This document shows positions 1 through 6,675 of a DNA stretch of 34,851 nucleotides, piece by piece. Under the pieces are notes generated by a model, which saw nothing but the letters and a program-made list of their open reading frames with translations, was not told where the DNA came from and made no database searches. Position numbers and translations under genes: made by a program. Source of the stretch: Bacteroidota bacterium (GTDB lineage Bacteria; Bacteroidota; Bacteroidia; NS11-12g; UBA955); the NCBI GenBank assembly GCA_025354385.1, contig JANXMZ010000079.1, positions 1-34,851 of the forward strand, read 5' to 3'. Position 1 is the stretch's first letter. Each line of letters begins with the position of its first letter.

Positions 1-9
1 TTTTAAAGG

Positions 10-133
10 GGTTAATTTACTCTGAAAATCACACTAAGAACAGGGGGTCAGTTTGCCCTGAAAATAGTAGGTCTGTTTGGGCTGAAAATGGTGGGTCTGT
101 TTCGATTGAAAAAGAGGGGTCAGTTTGACTGGA
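10..133. repeat. Degenerate 24-bp-spaced repeats, probable IS21-type element end
   Basis: Five related copies of roughly GTCnGTTTGnnCTGAAAAT begin near positions 11, 47, 71, 95 and 119; the last four are spaced exactly 24 bp apart and the first is 36 bp away. Repeated blocks of this kind at the tips are typical of IS21-family elements, where they act as transposase binding sites. No transposase gene is visible here, so the body would lie left of the window or have been lost. The exact tip cannot be fixed; an end near 133-140 fits because the repeats stop there. Confidence 0.6.
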
Positions 134-273
134 TTTTGCAAATTAGAGAATTTCAACGTCAAAAGTTCTCACTTACACATGTAAAAGGTGAATTTAAACC
201 ATTACCTCCAGATTATCCTACAGAATTAGTATTAAAAAGAATAAAAAATGAAAGCATTTTAAAAAATGAGTAA
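134..273 (+). pseudogene. 3' remnant of an unidentified gene cut by the IS end
   Basis: An open frame reads from 88 to 273, but its first 15 or so codons lie in the repeats of the IS end, so only the part from about 134 onward (about 46 codons) is original coding sequence. The peptide is charged and ends in an Ile-Lys-Asn-Glu-rich tail. The stop overlaps the hsdM start by 8 bp, which suggests an original co-transcribed gene, perhaps another subunit of the same restriction-modification locus; the tail is too short for me to assign it to HsdS or HsdR. Confidence 0.45.
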
Positions 274-1756
274 TAACACATCTTCCATAGTTTCCAAAGT
301 CTGGTCCTTTTGTAACCCTCTGCGAGATGTAGGGGTTGGTTATGGCGATTATTTGGAGCAACTCACCTACCTGTTATTTTTAAAAATGGCAGATGAATAC
401 AGCAAGCCACCTTACAAAAGAGTACTAAATATTCCAAAGGAATACAATTGGGAAAGCTTAACCAATAAAAAAGGGGCTGAATTGGAATTGCATTATGCCA
501 CGCTTTTGCGCGAACTTAGCACTGCCAAAGGTATACTAGGTCAAATATTTACCAAAAGTCAGAATAAGATTCAAGACCCTGCCATGTTAGCTAAAATCAT
601 AGACATGATTAACAGTGAGCAATGGTTGGTAATGGGTGCAGATGTAAAGGGAGACATTTACGAAAGACTATTAGAACAAAATGCACAAGACGTAAAAAGT
701 GGAGCAGGGCAATATTTTACCCCAAGGCCATTAATTAGGGCTATGGTAGAGTGTGTTCGGCCACAACCAATGAAAACCATTGCCGATCCAGCATGTGGCA
801 CAGGTGGATTCTTTTTGGCAGCCTACGATTATATTGTTGCTAACAATAAATTAAATAAGGAGCAGAATCAATTTCTTAAAATGGAAACATTTTTTGGCAA
901 TGAAATAGTGGCTGGTACCAGACGAACGGCCTTAATGAATTTGTTCCTGCATAATATTGGTGATATTGATAGCGATAATTTCATTTCACCTGCAGATGCA
1001 CTTATTGCAGCTTCGCCAATTACCTATGATTATGTATTGGCTAATCCACCATTTGGTAAAAAAAGCAGTCAAACCTTTACAAATAATGAAGGTGAACAAG
1101 AAAAAGATGATTTAACCTATAATCGACAAGATTTTTGGGCAACTACTAGCAACAAACAGTTAAATTTCGTTCAACACATTCGCTCAATGTTAAAAACAAC
1201 AGGTATTGCAGCAGTTGTATTACCTGATAACGTTTTATTCGAAGGGGGTGCAGGTGAAGCCGTTCGAAAAAAATTATTAGAGACAACAAACCTACATACC
1301 ATTTTACGATTACCAACAGGTATATTTTATGCGCAAGGTGTAAAAGCGAATGTTCTGTTTTTCGATAACAAACCTGCAAGTAAAGACCCTTGGACAAAAG
1401 AAATATGGGTATACGATTACCGCACCAATATTCACCATACTTTAAAGAAAAATCCTCTCAACATTGAAGTACTTAAAGATTTTATTACATGCTACAACCC
1501 TAGCAATAGATATAAACGCAAAGAAACATTTAATGCAGAGACCAATCCTGAAGGACGATGGAGAAAGTTCAGCTATGAAGAAGTTATTGCAAGAGACAAG
1601 ACCAGTTTGGATATTTCGTGGCTAAAAGATAAATCATTGGCAGATTTAGATAATTTGCCTGATCCAGATGTATTAGCAGAAGAAATTATCGAAAACTTAG
1701 AAGCTGGTTTAGCGAGTTTCAGAGAAATAATGTCAACTTTAAGTAAGAAAGCATAA
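266..1756 (+). CDS. hsdM: Type I restriction-modification DNA methyltransferase subunit (HsdM)
   Basis: This 496-residue protein is a type I N6-adenine DNA methyltransferase subunit, which needs a specificity subunit (HsdS) to recognise DNA. An N-terminal helical HsdM domain covers about residues 8-140. The catalytic domain follows with QYFTPRP at 149-155, the SAM-binding motif DPACGTGGF at 174-182, and the catalytic NPPF motif at 260-263. Length and motif order are normal, so the gene looks intact. Its start overlaps the truncated upstream frame by 8 bp. Unusually, the next gene, 7 bp downstream, is RteC-like rather than hsdS, and no hsdR is seen. The missing subunits may lie left of the window, beyond the IS end, or the enzyme may be an orphan. 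Confidence 0.93.
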   Translation: MSNNTSSIVSKVWSFCNPLRDVGVGYGDYLEQLTYLLFLKMADEYSKPPYKRVLNIPKEYNWESLTNKKGAELELHYATLLRELSTAKGILGQIFTKSQNKIQDPAMLAKIIDMINSEQWLVMGADVKGDIYERLLEQNAQDVKSGAGQYFTPRPLIRAMVECVRPQPMKTIADPACGTGGFFLAAYDYIVANNKLNKEQNQFLKMETFFGNEIVAGTRRTALMNLFLHNIGDIDSDNFISPADALIAASPITYDYVLANPPFGKKSSQTFTNNEGEQEKDDLTYNRQDFWATTSNKQLNFVQHIRSMLKTTGIAAVVLPDNVLFEGGAGEAVRKKLLETTNLHTILRLPTGIFYAQGVKANVLFFDNKPASKDPWTKEIWVYDYRTNIHHTLKKNPLNIEVLKDFITCYNPSNRYKRKETFNAETNPEGRWRKFSYEEVIARDKTSLDISWLKDKSLADLDNLPDPDVLAEEIIENLEAGLASFREIMSTLSKKA

Positions 1757-1763
1757 AATTACA

Positions 1764-2741
1764 ATGGGCGATTATACCACTAAAGATTTCATGGATTTGA
1801 AGGATAAGTATGTTAAATACCTTACTTTCATTTACAATAAAAATTTAAATACTTCTAGGGACAAAGAATTTTCAAAAGCAGTACAAAAATTAACTCATGA
1901 ATTATTTAGTGATGAATCGTTAGATGATTTTTCACAAAGTATTGCAACTTCCTTTAGTCTACAATACAAATTAGGGTATGAGATTAGTGAAATACTTACT
2001 AATCTTAGAATTCTGCAAAACCAGCATATACAAGGGGAAAGTCAAAAAAAAGAACCAACTGTAAAAGATGAATATATTAAATTCCTTGGGATGAATACAA
2101 AACTCCTAAAGAGTTCTACAATTTTTGAGGAGCATGGAGAAGAGATTAGTAGATCAGAATTTAACTATGATTTTTCTCTAAAAACTGTAATGAGGCTGCT
2201 AAAGGCTAAGACTGATCAGGAAAAAATTGATGTGTTTTATAATGAATTTCAATCTACTAAAAGGACACAAAATAAGGAGATTAGAATGACTACCCAAATT
2301 ATAGACATGCATGAAAATTCTGAACACAAATGGTTCAAAGCTTTAGTTAGGTATCAAAGCAGGCACGAATTTTCCATCTATTTGGAGCAAGAAAATGCTG
2401 ACCTCCTTAAAAAAACCGATGAAAAAAATAAACCTAAACAAGTAAAAGCCAACAAACCCGATAAAATTAAAAGTATTGTTAAATGGACAAATGGTATTAA
2501 CAAGAATGATTTTGTTAAGCTAATTTATGCCATGCACGAAGCAAGATTAATAAATAGTGGGAACGGTGAAATTACAAAAATAGTAGAGGCACTAGCACCC
2601 ATTTTTGACATCGAATTAAATGATTGGCAATCTAATTTTTCAAAAGGTTTAAATGTGGGTGAACCGGATTTTAATACAGACAGCTTTTTTGATAAATTAA
2701 AGAATTCATACCTTGATTACCAAAAAAAGAATCGCAAATAA
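1764..2741 (+). CDS. RteC-like domain protein
   Basis: A 325-residue protein, mostly alpha-helical and charged, without signal peptide or membrane segments. The C-terminal part, about residues 233-325, resembles the end of RteC, the regulator of Bacteroides conjugative transposon CTnDOT: a KWTNG start, an LIYAMHEARLIN stretch, then a segment around FDIEL and a closing helix. The N-terminal two thirds look like the helical RteC N-domain but are less clear. RteC binds DNA and activates excision genes in CTnDOT; here that role is only inferred. It starts 7 bp after hsdM, so both are probably on one transcript. It could instead be an uncharacterised partner of the methyltransferase. Confidence 0.6.
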   Translation: MGDYTTKDFMDLKDKYVKYLTFIYNKNLNTSRDKEFSKAVQKLTHELFSDESLDDFSQSIATSFSLQYKLGYEISEILTNLRILQNQHIQGESQKKEPTVKDEYIKFLGMNTKLLKSSTIFEEHGEEISRSEFNYDFSLKTVMRLLKAKTDQEKIDVFYNEFQSTKRTQNKEIRMTTQIIDMHENSEHKWFKALVRYQSRHEFSIYLEQENADLLKKTDEKNKPKQVKANKPDKIKSIVKWTNGINKNDFVKLIYAMHEARLINSGNGEITKIVEALAPIFDIELNDWQSNFSKGLNVGEPDFNTDSFFDKLKNSYLDYQKKNRK

Positions 2742-2856
2742 TCGAAAAATAGCAAAATAAATTCAGTCTTCTGGTACAATATTTAAATTTTTGTAAAATT
2801 TATCTATTAGAATAACAATATATTATACATTTTCTTTAGTTGTAAAAGTTGTCCGC

Positions 2857-2873
2857 TACTCCAACTTGGAGTA
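2857..2873. promoter_or_regulatory. Perfect palindrome, probable operator
   Basis: TACTCCAA-C-TTGGAGTA is a perfect 8-bp inverted repeat around one base. A further TTGGA half-site follows at about 2877-2881, giving a direct repeat of the right arm. It lies about 9 bp upstream of a likely -33 element, a usual place for a regulator site. The downstream ATPase carries its own helix-turn-helix and is one candidate binder; the RteC-like protein is another. Confidence 0.5.
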
Positions 2874-2881
2874 AGGTTGGA

Positions 2882-2911
2882 TTTGTAGGTTTTTTTTTCG
2901 TTCTACATTGT
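2882..2911 (+). promoter_or_regulatory. Probable promoter of the ATPase/recombinase module
   Basis: A TTTG at 2882-2885 and TACATTGT at 2904-2911, separated by 18 bp, approximate the Bacteroidota -33/-7 pattern (the -7 differs from TAnnTTTG at one or two positions). The ATG at 2916 follows within 5 bp, so the transcript would be nearly leaderless. Confidence 0.4.
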
Positions 2912-2915
2912 CCCC

Positions 2916-4133
2916 ATGAATAATACGGACATTAAACAGCAAGCTTTTGAATTATTTTCATCAGGTAAAAGTTATGGTCAAATAGCAAAAATTTGTGGTA
3001 TAGGTAAAACCACAGCGTATGATTATGTTAAGGTAATTAAAGGTGGTCTGATGGTGGAAACCATAAAGGGTGTTCGGAATGGTTCGGAACTTCTGCCGAA
3101 CGACCGTTCGGGCAAATCTGTCAACCAAAAGAAATTAGAAACAATCCTTAACAAGAAGCCTCCTGTAAAGGAGGCAATCAAAAAATCAAAAGTATTTACC
3201 GGCGATGACCTGGTTAAAAAGTTTTTTGATTGTATGGAGTTCGATGGTAAATTTTTAGAACTCATTGGTAAACCAGAAAAAGTTTTTTCGGGAATGGTTT
3301 GGGGCTTACCTAAGGGTGGCAAAAGCAATTTGGCAATTCGCCTTGCGGATTATTTGCAGGAATATTTCGGGGAGGTTCTGTATGTAGCAGCCGAGGAGGG
3401 TGAATCTGCAACACTTCAAGAAAAATTTAAGGATATTGGTGGTAGCAAAGTTACCATACTTGTAAGCAAAGACCGGAATGAGATAAGGGACTACATTAAA
3501 TCCCATCCTTTTGATTTTGTATTTATTGATAGTATTAACGTTGCCAATATTGATAATGACTTTTTGGAAATTATCAAACAGGCAAATCCGAAGAAATCCT
3601 TTGTTTCAGTAGTTCAGGCAACCAAAGGCGGCAATTTTAAAGGCGAACAATCCTTGGAGCATAACTGTGACTTTGTTATAAAGGTCATAGAAGGTGTGGC
3701 ATACCAAAAAGGACGATTCGCCCCCGCATCTGAAATCAATATTTTTAACGAACCTTTATATAAGAAAAACCCGAATCCAAGAAAAGCACATGTTTCAACT
3801 CCTGAGCTTAAACCAAAGGAAGAGATTAAGAAATTTCCTGAATCTTTGATAGCTCTTTTAAAAAAAGAGAATACTCCTTCTGTTAATGGTTTAGGATTTA
3901 CCCTAACTCCTGTCAATAATAATAAGAGTGAACTGGATAAAATTCTTAGTAAATATAAATCAACCCCTGAGAAGAAGCCTATCCCACCACCGGCTCAAAA
4001 GCCCAATGAAACAAGCAATAAGGGCATTCTAAGCTTTTTAACGTTAGTTGGCGGCGCATTAGCGTTAAACGAACTTTTAAAACCAAGAAAGGGTGAAAAT
4101 AATGCAGAAAACAACCCTGAAAATACCAAGTAG
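2916..4133 (+). CDS. HTH-containing RadA/RecA-like ATPase of a mobile element
   Basis: This 405-residue protein has three parts. Residues about 8-41 form a helix-turn-helix of the resolvase/transposase kind (SYGQIAKICGIGKTTAYDYV). Residues about 120-275 form a RecA-fold ATPase with Walker A GLPKGGKS at 130-137, Walker B FDFVFIDS at 199-206, and a GEQSLEHNCD segment at 243-252 that matches the RadA/DnaB-type 'LEHMVD' region. A proline- and lysine-rich linker leads to a hydrophobic segment at about 371-388 that could insert in a membrane. Such ATPases load onto DNA in replication or recombination. It is followed by a small gene and a serine recombinase on the same strand, so a role in element maintenance or integration is plausible but inferred. 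Confidence 0.7.
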   Translation: MNNTDIKQQAFELFSSGKSYGQIAKICGIGKTTAYDYVKVIKGGLMVETIKGVRNGSELLPNDRSGKSVNQKKLETILNKKPPVKEAIKKSKVFTGDDLVKKFFDCMEFDGKFLELIGKPEKVFSGMVWGLPKGGKSNLAIRLADYLQEYFGEVLYVAAEEGESATLQEKFKDIGGSKVTILVSKDRNEIRDYIKSHPFDFVFIDSINVANIDNDFLEIIKQANPKKSFVSVVQATKGGNFKGEQSLEHNCDFVIKVIEGVAYQKGRFAPASEINIFNEPLYKKNPNPRKAHVSTPELKPKEEIKKFPESLIALLKKENTPSVNGLGFTLTPVNNNKSELDKILSKYKSTPEKKPIPPPAQKPNETSNKGILSFLTLVGGALALNELLKPRKGENNAENNPENTK

Positions 4134-4165
4134 ATAACATCAACTATGTTGCTCATTCACAACCA

Positions 4166-4387
4166 ATGAATCTTAAACAATCATCACATATAACAATTGA
4201 CGAACTAAGGCAATGCCCAGAGTTTGCTCATTTGGATGATATTTTGGCACAGAATGTGATTAATACCCTAGAGAATTTTTGTGCGATTGTTGCAAATCAA
4301 TACAAACAACTCACAGAAGAAACTAACAACAGTTTAAAAACCATAGAGAATGACCAAATTAAAATCGACAATACCCATGCAGCTTAA
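4166..4387 (+). CDS. Small hypothetical protein between ATPase and recombinase
   Basis: A 73-residue acidic, helical protein that I do not recognise; it has no membrane segment. It begins 32 bp after the ATPase stop and its end overlaps the recombinase frame by 38 bp if the recombinase starts at 4350, or by 11 bp if it starts at the in-frame ATG at 4377. The overlap suggests translational coupling and a shared function with the recombinase, for instance as an accessory or directionality factor, though nothing in the sequence shows this directly. Confidence 0.55.
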   Translation: MNLKQSSHITIDELRQCPEFAHLDDILAQNVINTLENFCAIVANQYKQLTEETNNSLKTIENDQIKIDNTHAA

Positions 4388-5993
4388 CGATGACTTATCG
4401 GTTTTTAATTCATTTGGAAGAGGTAAACAAAGTAATTCCATTCGCACCAACAATTGTGTTATTTATACCCGTGTGTCAACAAAGGAACAAGCAGATAATA
4501 ATTTAAGTCTAACCACGCAAAGAAAGGCATGCGAATTATACGCAGTAAAGCACGGCTATTCAATATCAGGTAGTTTTGGTGGTACTTATGAAAGTGCAAA
4601 AAACGATGAACGCAAGGAGTTTAATAAGATGTTAGCCTTTGTTAAAAAGAGTAGAGAGAAAATTTCTTACATCATTGTGTATAGTGTCGACCGTTTTAGT
4701 AGAAGTGGCGCAAATGCTATTTATATAACCGAGCAATTAAAGAAACAAGGTGTTTCGGTGGTATCCGTATCGCAACCAACAGATGCCAATACCTCGAGTG
4801 GTAGATTACAACAAAATATTCAGTACATTTTTTCTGAGTATGATAATCAATTGAGAAGAGAGAAATGTATGGCTGGTACTAAGGAGGCATTGTTGAGAGG
4901 CGATTGGTGTCACAAACCCCCAATAGGTTATAGTATTGTAAAAAAAGATGGTAAAAGGGCAATTGTTGTAAATGAGAGTGGTAAATTAATAAGGAAGGCA
5001 TTTTTATGGAAGGCTAATGAAAAGTTATCGAACGAAGCTATTAAAATTAAGTTGAATGCTTTGGGATTAAAACTATGTCACCAAAGAATATCAGCCATGT
5101 TTCGCAATCCTTTTTATTGTGGTATAATGACACATGTTTCTTTAGAAGGCCAAGTTATTGAAGGAAACCATGAGCAACTTATAACAAAAGAAATTTTCTT
5201 AAAGGTTAATGGTATTTTACTAAACAATAATCAAGGCTATATAGTAAAACACGAAAACGAAGATGTGCCATTAAAAAACTTTTTAAAATGCGCTAGTTGT
5301 GGTCAGTCAATGCCTGGTTATATTGTTAAGAGCAAAAACTTATGGTATTACAAATGCCGCAGAGTAGGCTGTTGCAATAATAAAAGTGCAAAAAAAATAC
5401 ATGGCTCGTTTTTAAGCCTGTTAGAGCCGTTTAAACTTACATTGTCTAGCGAGGCTTCACTCTTAGTAAAAAGAGAGATTAAAAGAGCTTTATCGATGCA
5501 AATTAAGCAAAAACTATCGGATGAGGCAGCTATAAAAATTAAATTAACAGCGATTAATAATCGAATAGACCGACTAGAAGAGCGCTTTATTTTAGAAGAA
5601 ATAACCAAAGAGCAGTACCTTAAATTTACTGAAAAATACAAACAAGAACGGGTGGAGGTACACCAAGAACTTGAAAAATGCACCCAAAAGGTGTCGAACC
5701 TTGATGAATCCATAGAAAAATTACTTTCATTTTCATCAAACCTCCCGTCATTGTGGACTTCTAGCGATTATACAGGTAAGTTGAATTTACAAAATTTGGT
5801 ATTCCCAAAAGGAATCGTGTATGACAAGAAAAATGACGAGTGTCGAACCAAAGAAATAAATCCTCTTTTTGCCTACATCGCTTATCTGAAGCAGGTTTTG
5901 GAGGATAAAAAAATCGGCATAGCTGAAATAAAATTCAATTATGCCGATTTGGTAGCCCCTCCGGGAGTCGAACCTTGGCATAACCCAATTTGA
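4350..5993 (+). CDS. Large serine recombinase
   Basis: A 547-residue serine site-specific recombinase. The resolvase domain spans about 35-175, with the catalytic serine in YTRVSTKEQ (Ser43) and the DRFSRSG motif at 114-120. A 'recombinase' DNA-binding domain follows at about 185-300. A zinc ribbon has CxxC at 314/317 and further cysteines at 336 and 341/342. A coiled coil occupies about 390-455, and a C-terminal tail follows. These enzymes join attP and attB through a phosphoserine link. The start may be ATG 4350 or ATG 4377; the resolvase fold begins after both. The last codons, from about residue 534, read through a tRNA 3'-end copy, so the natural C-terminus may differ when the element sits elsewhere. 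Confidence 0.92.
   Translation: MTKLKSTIPMQLNDDLSVFNSFGRGKQSNSIRTNNCVIYTRVSTKEQADNNLSLTTQRKACELYAVKHGYSISGSFGGTYESAKNDERKEFNKMLAFVKKSREKISYIIVYSVDRFSRSGANAIYITEQLKKQGVSVVSVSQPTDANTSSGRLQQNIQYIFSEYDNQLRREKCMAGTKEALLRGDWCHKPPIGYSIVKKDGKRAIVVNESGKLIRKAFLWKANEKLSNEAIKIKLNALGLKLCHQRISAMFRNPFYCGIMTHVSLEGQVIEGNHEQLITKEIFLKVNGILLNNNQGYIVKHENEDVPLKNFLKCASCGQSMPGYIVKSKNLWYYKCRRVGCCNNKSAKKIHGSFLSLLEPFKLTLSSEASLLVKREIKRALSMQIKQKLSDEAAIKIKLTAINNRIDRLEERFILEEITKEQYLKFTEKYKQERVEVHQELEKCTQKVSNLDESIEKLLSFSSNLPSLWTSSDYTGKLNLQNLVFPKGIVYDKKNDECRTKEINPLFAYIAYLKQVLEDKKIGIAEIKFNYADLVAPPGVEPWHNPI
5950..5974 (-). other. tRNA 3'-end fragment, candidate attachment-site core
   Basis: Read on the minus strand, the 25 bases contain a TTCGACT T-loop, the CCCGG 3' half of a T-stem, AGGGGCT as the 3' acceptor strand, a discriminator A and CCA. 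The 5' half of the T-stem next to it is CAAGG, which pairs poorly, and no anticodon or D arm follows in 5975-6050. So only the tRNA end is present. Tips of tRNA genes are common attachment cores, and this one lies inside the recombinase 3' end. The tRNA identity cannot be read without the anticodon. Confidence 0.65.
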
Positions 5994-6065
5994 ATTAATT
6001 TGATAGCTCATCAACTAGACAAATAGATAATAATATCAAGTAAATTTTGTGTTTGCAAATGTAGT

Positions 6066-6086
6066 AGCTCCAGAGGAGCGACATCT
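6066..6086. repeat. Interspersed repeat copy A (GCTCC-GGAGC)
   Basis: AGCTCCAGAGGAGCGACATCT contains a 5-bp inverted repeat, GCTCC and GGAGC, around a 3-base loop. A related copy lies at 6120-6140. From memory, motifs of this type are scattered between genes in many Bacteroidota genomes. Confidence 0.5.
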
Positions 6087-6119
6087 TAATAACACGTAGT
6101 GAACTCCTCCAGACTCCCT

Positions 6120-6140
6120 GAGCTCCGTAGGAGCAACACC
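6120..6140. repeat. Interspersed repeat copy B (GCTCC-GGAGC)
   Basis: GAGCTCCGTAGGAGCAACACC is the second copy, with GCTCC/GGAGC arms around GTA. It sits about 54 bp from copy A in the same direction; the CTCCTCC-rich sequence between them may be a further decayed copy. Confidence 0.5.
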
Positions 6141-6159
6141 ATAGCAATTGCCAATCAAG

Positions 6160-6203
6160 ATCACCCAATAAAACATACCATGTAGTATGTTTTGTTAGGT
6201 GAT
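6160..6203. terminator. Strong 19-bp hairpin, probable bidirectional terminator
   Basis: The arms 6160-6178 and 6185-6203 pair over 19 positions with one mismatch and one G-T wobble, around the 6-base loop CATGTA. On the minus strand it begins directly after the stop codon of the decayed serine hydrolase; on the plus strand it lies 166 bp after the recombinase and is followed by an AT-rich, T-containing stretch. There is no clean T-run on either side, so it may act as a transcript-end stabiliser rather than a classical terminator. Confidence 0.55.
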
Positions 6204-6560
6204 TTAATTAAATTTTAATTTACAAGTATTCTCTTTTATTTTGCTAATAAGGTTAGCAGAACCAATAACATTGCATAATATAATAGACTTGCTTACCGCC
6301 TTATTTTTTAAACGTAATAATAAATATTAAGACATGAGACCTATAAAAGGATAATGATATTTGGCATATCCTTGGGCTTTTGAATACTTAATATTTCCAT
6401 CCTAAATAATGAGAATAACAACATTGAGAGGTCTAATATTTGTTGTCTTGATTAAACTGTCAATTTTATTTAAATAATCCTCCTTTTGTTGTCCGCTTAA
6501 AGTATAACTTGAGAATAAGAAACCAGTAATTATGAGAGTATGGTTAAGGTTCTTTTTCAT
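6204..6560 (-). pseudogene. Decayed beta-lactamase-type serine hydrolase gene
   Basis: Starting at ATG 6558-6560, one frame encodes a lipoprotein-free signal peptide (MKKNLNHTLIITGFLFSSYT) and then QKEDYLNKIDSLIKTT, the typical opening of Bacteroidota class C beta-lactamase-like serine hydrolases. Codon 53 is TAG, where FNGVILI-type sequence would continue; after it comes DGNIKYSKAQGYAKY, which again matches the family. Codon 78 is TAA. The same frame then runs open to a TAA at 6204-6206, with SIILCNVIGSANLISKI resembling the family's late 'IILLNNTGGANLGEI' region. The SxxK catalytic motif and most of the domain are missing, so this is a 119-codon relic with two stops and a large internal deletion. 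It follows the acyltransferase on the same strand. Confidence 0.6.
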
Positions 6561-6675
6561 TTTTTATAAATTGTTGTTAGCGTTTGATAGTATTGTAGGC
6601 ATTCAAATTACCCTCAAAATGCAAAGAATTGAGTTGAATAACTTTCGAAATCTGGTATGAATTCTAGCACAATTT

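Noticed and set aside
266..5993. Complete restriction-modification or other known defence system
   Set aside because: Only the methyltransferase subunit is visible; no nuclease, helicase-translocase or specificity subunit is encoded here.
5950..6030. Complete tRNA gene on the minus strand
   Set aside because: Only the T-loop, the 3' T-stem half, the acceptor 3' strand and CCA are present; the 5' T-stem half does not pair and no anticodon or D arm follows.
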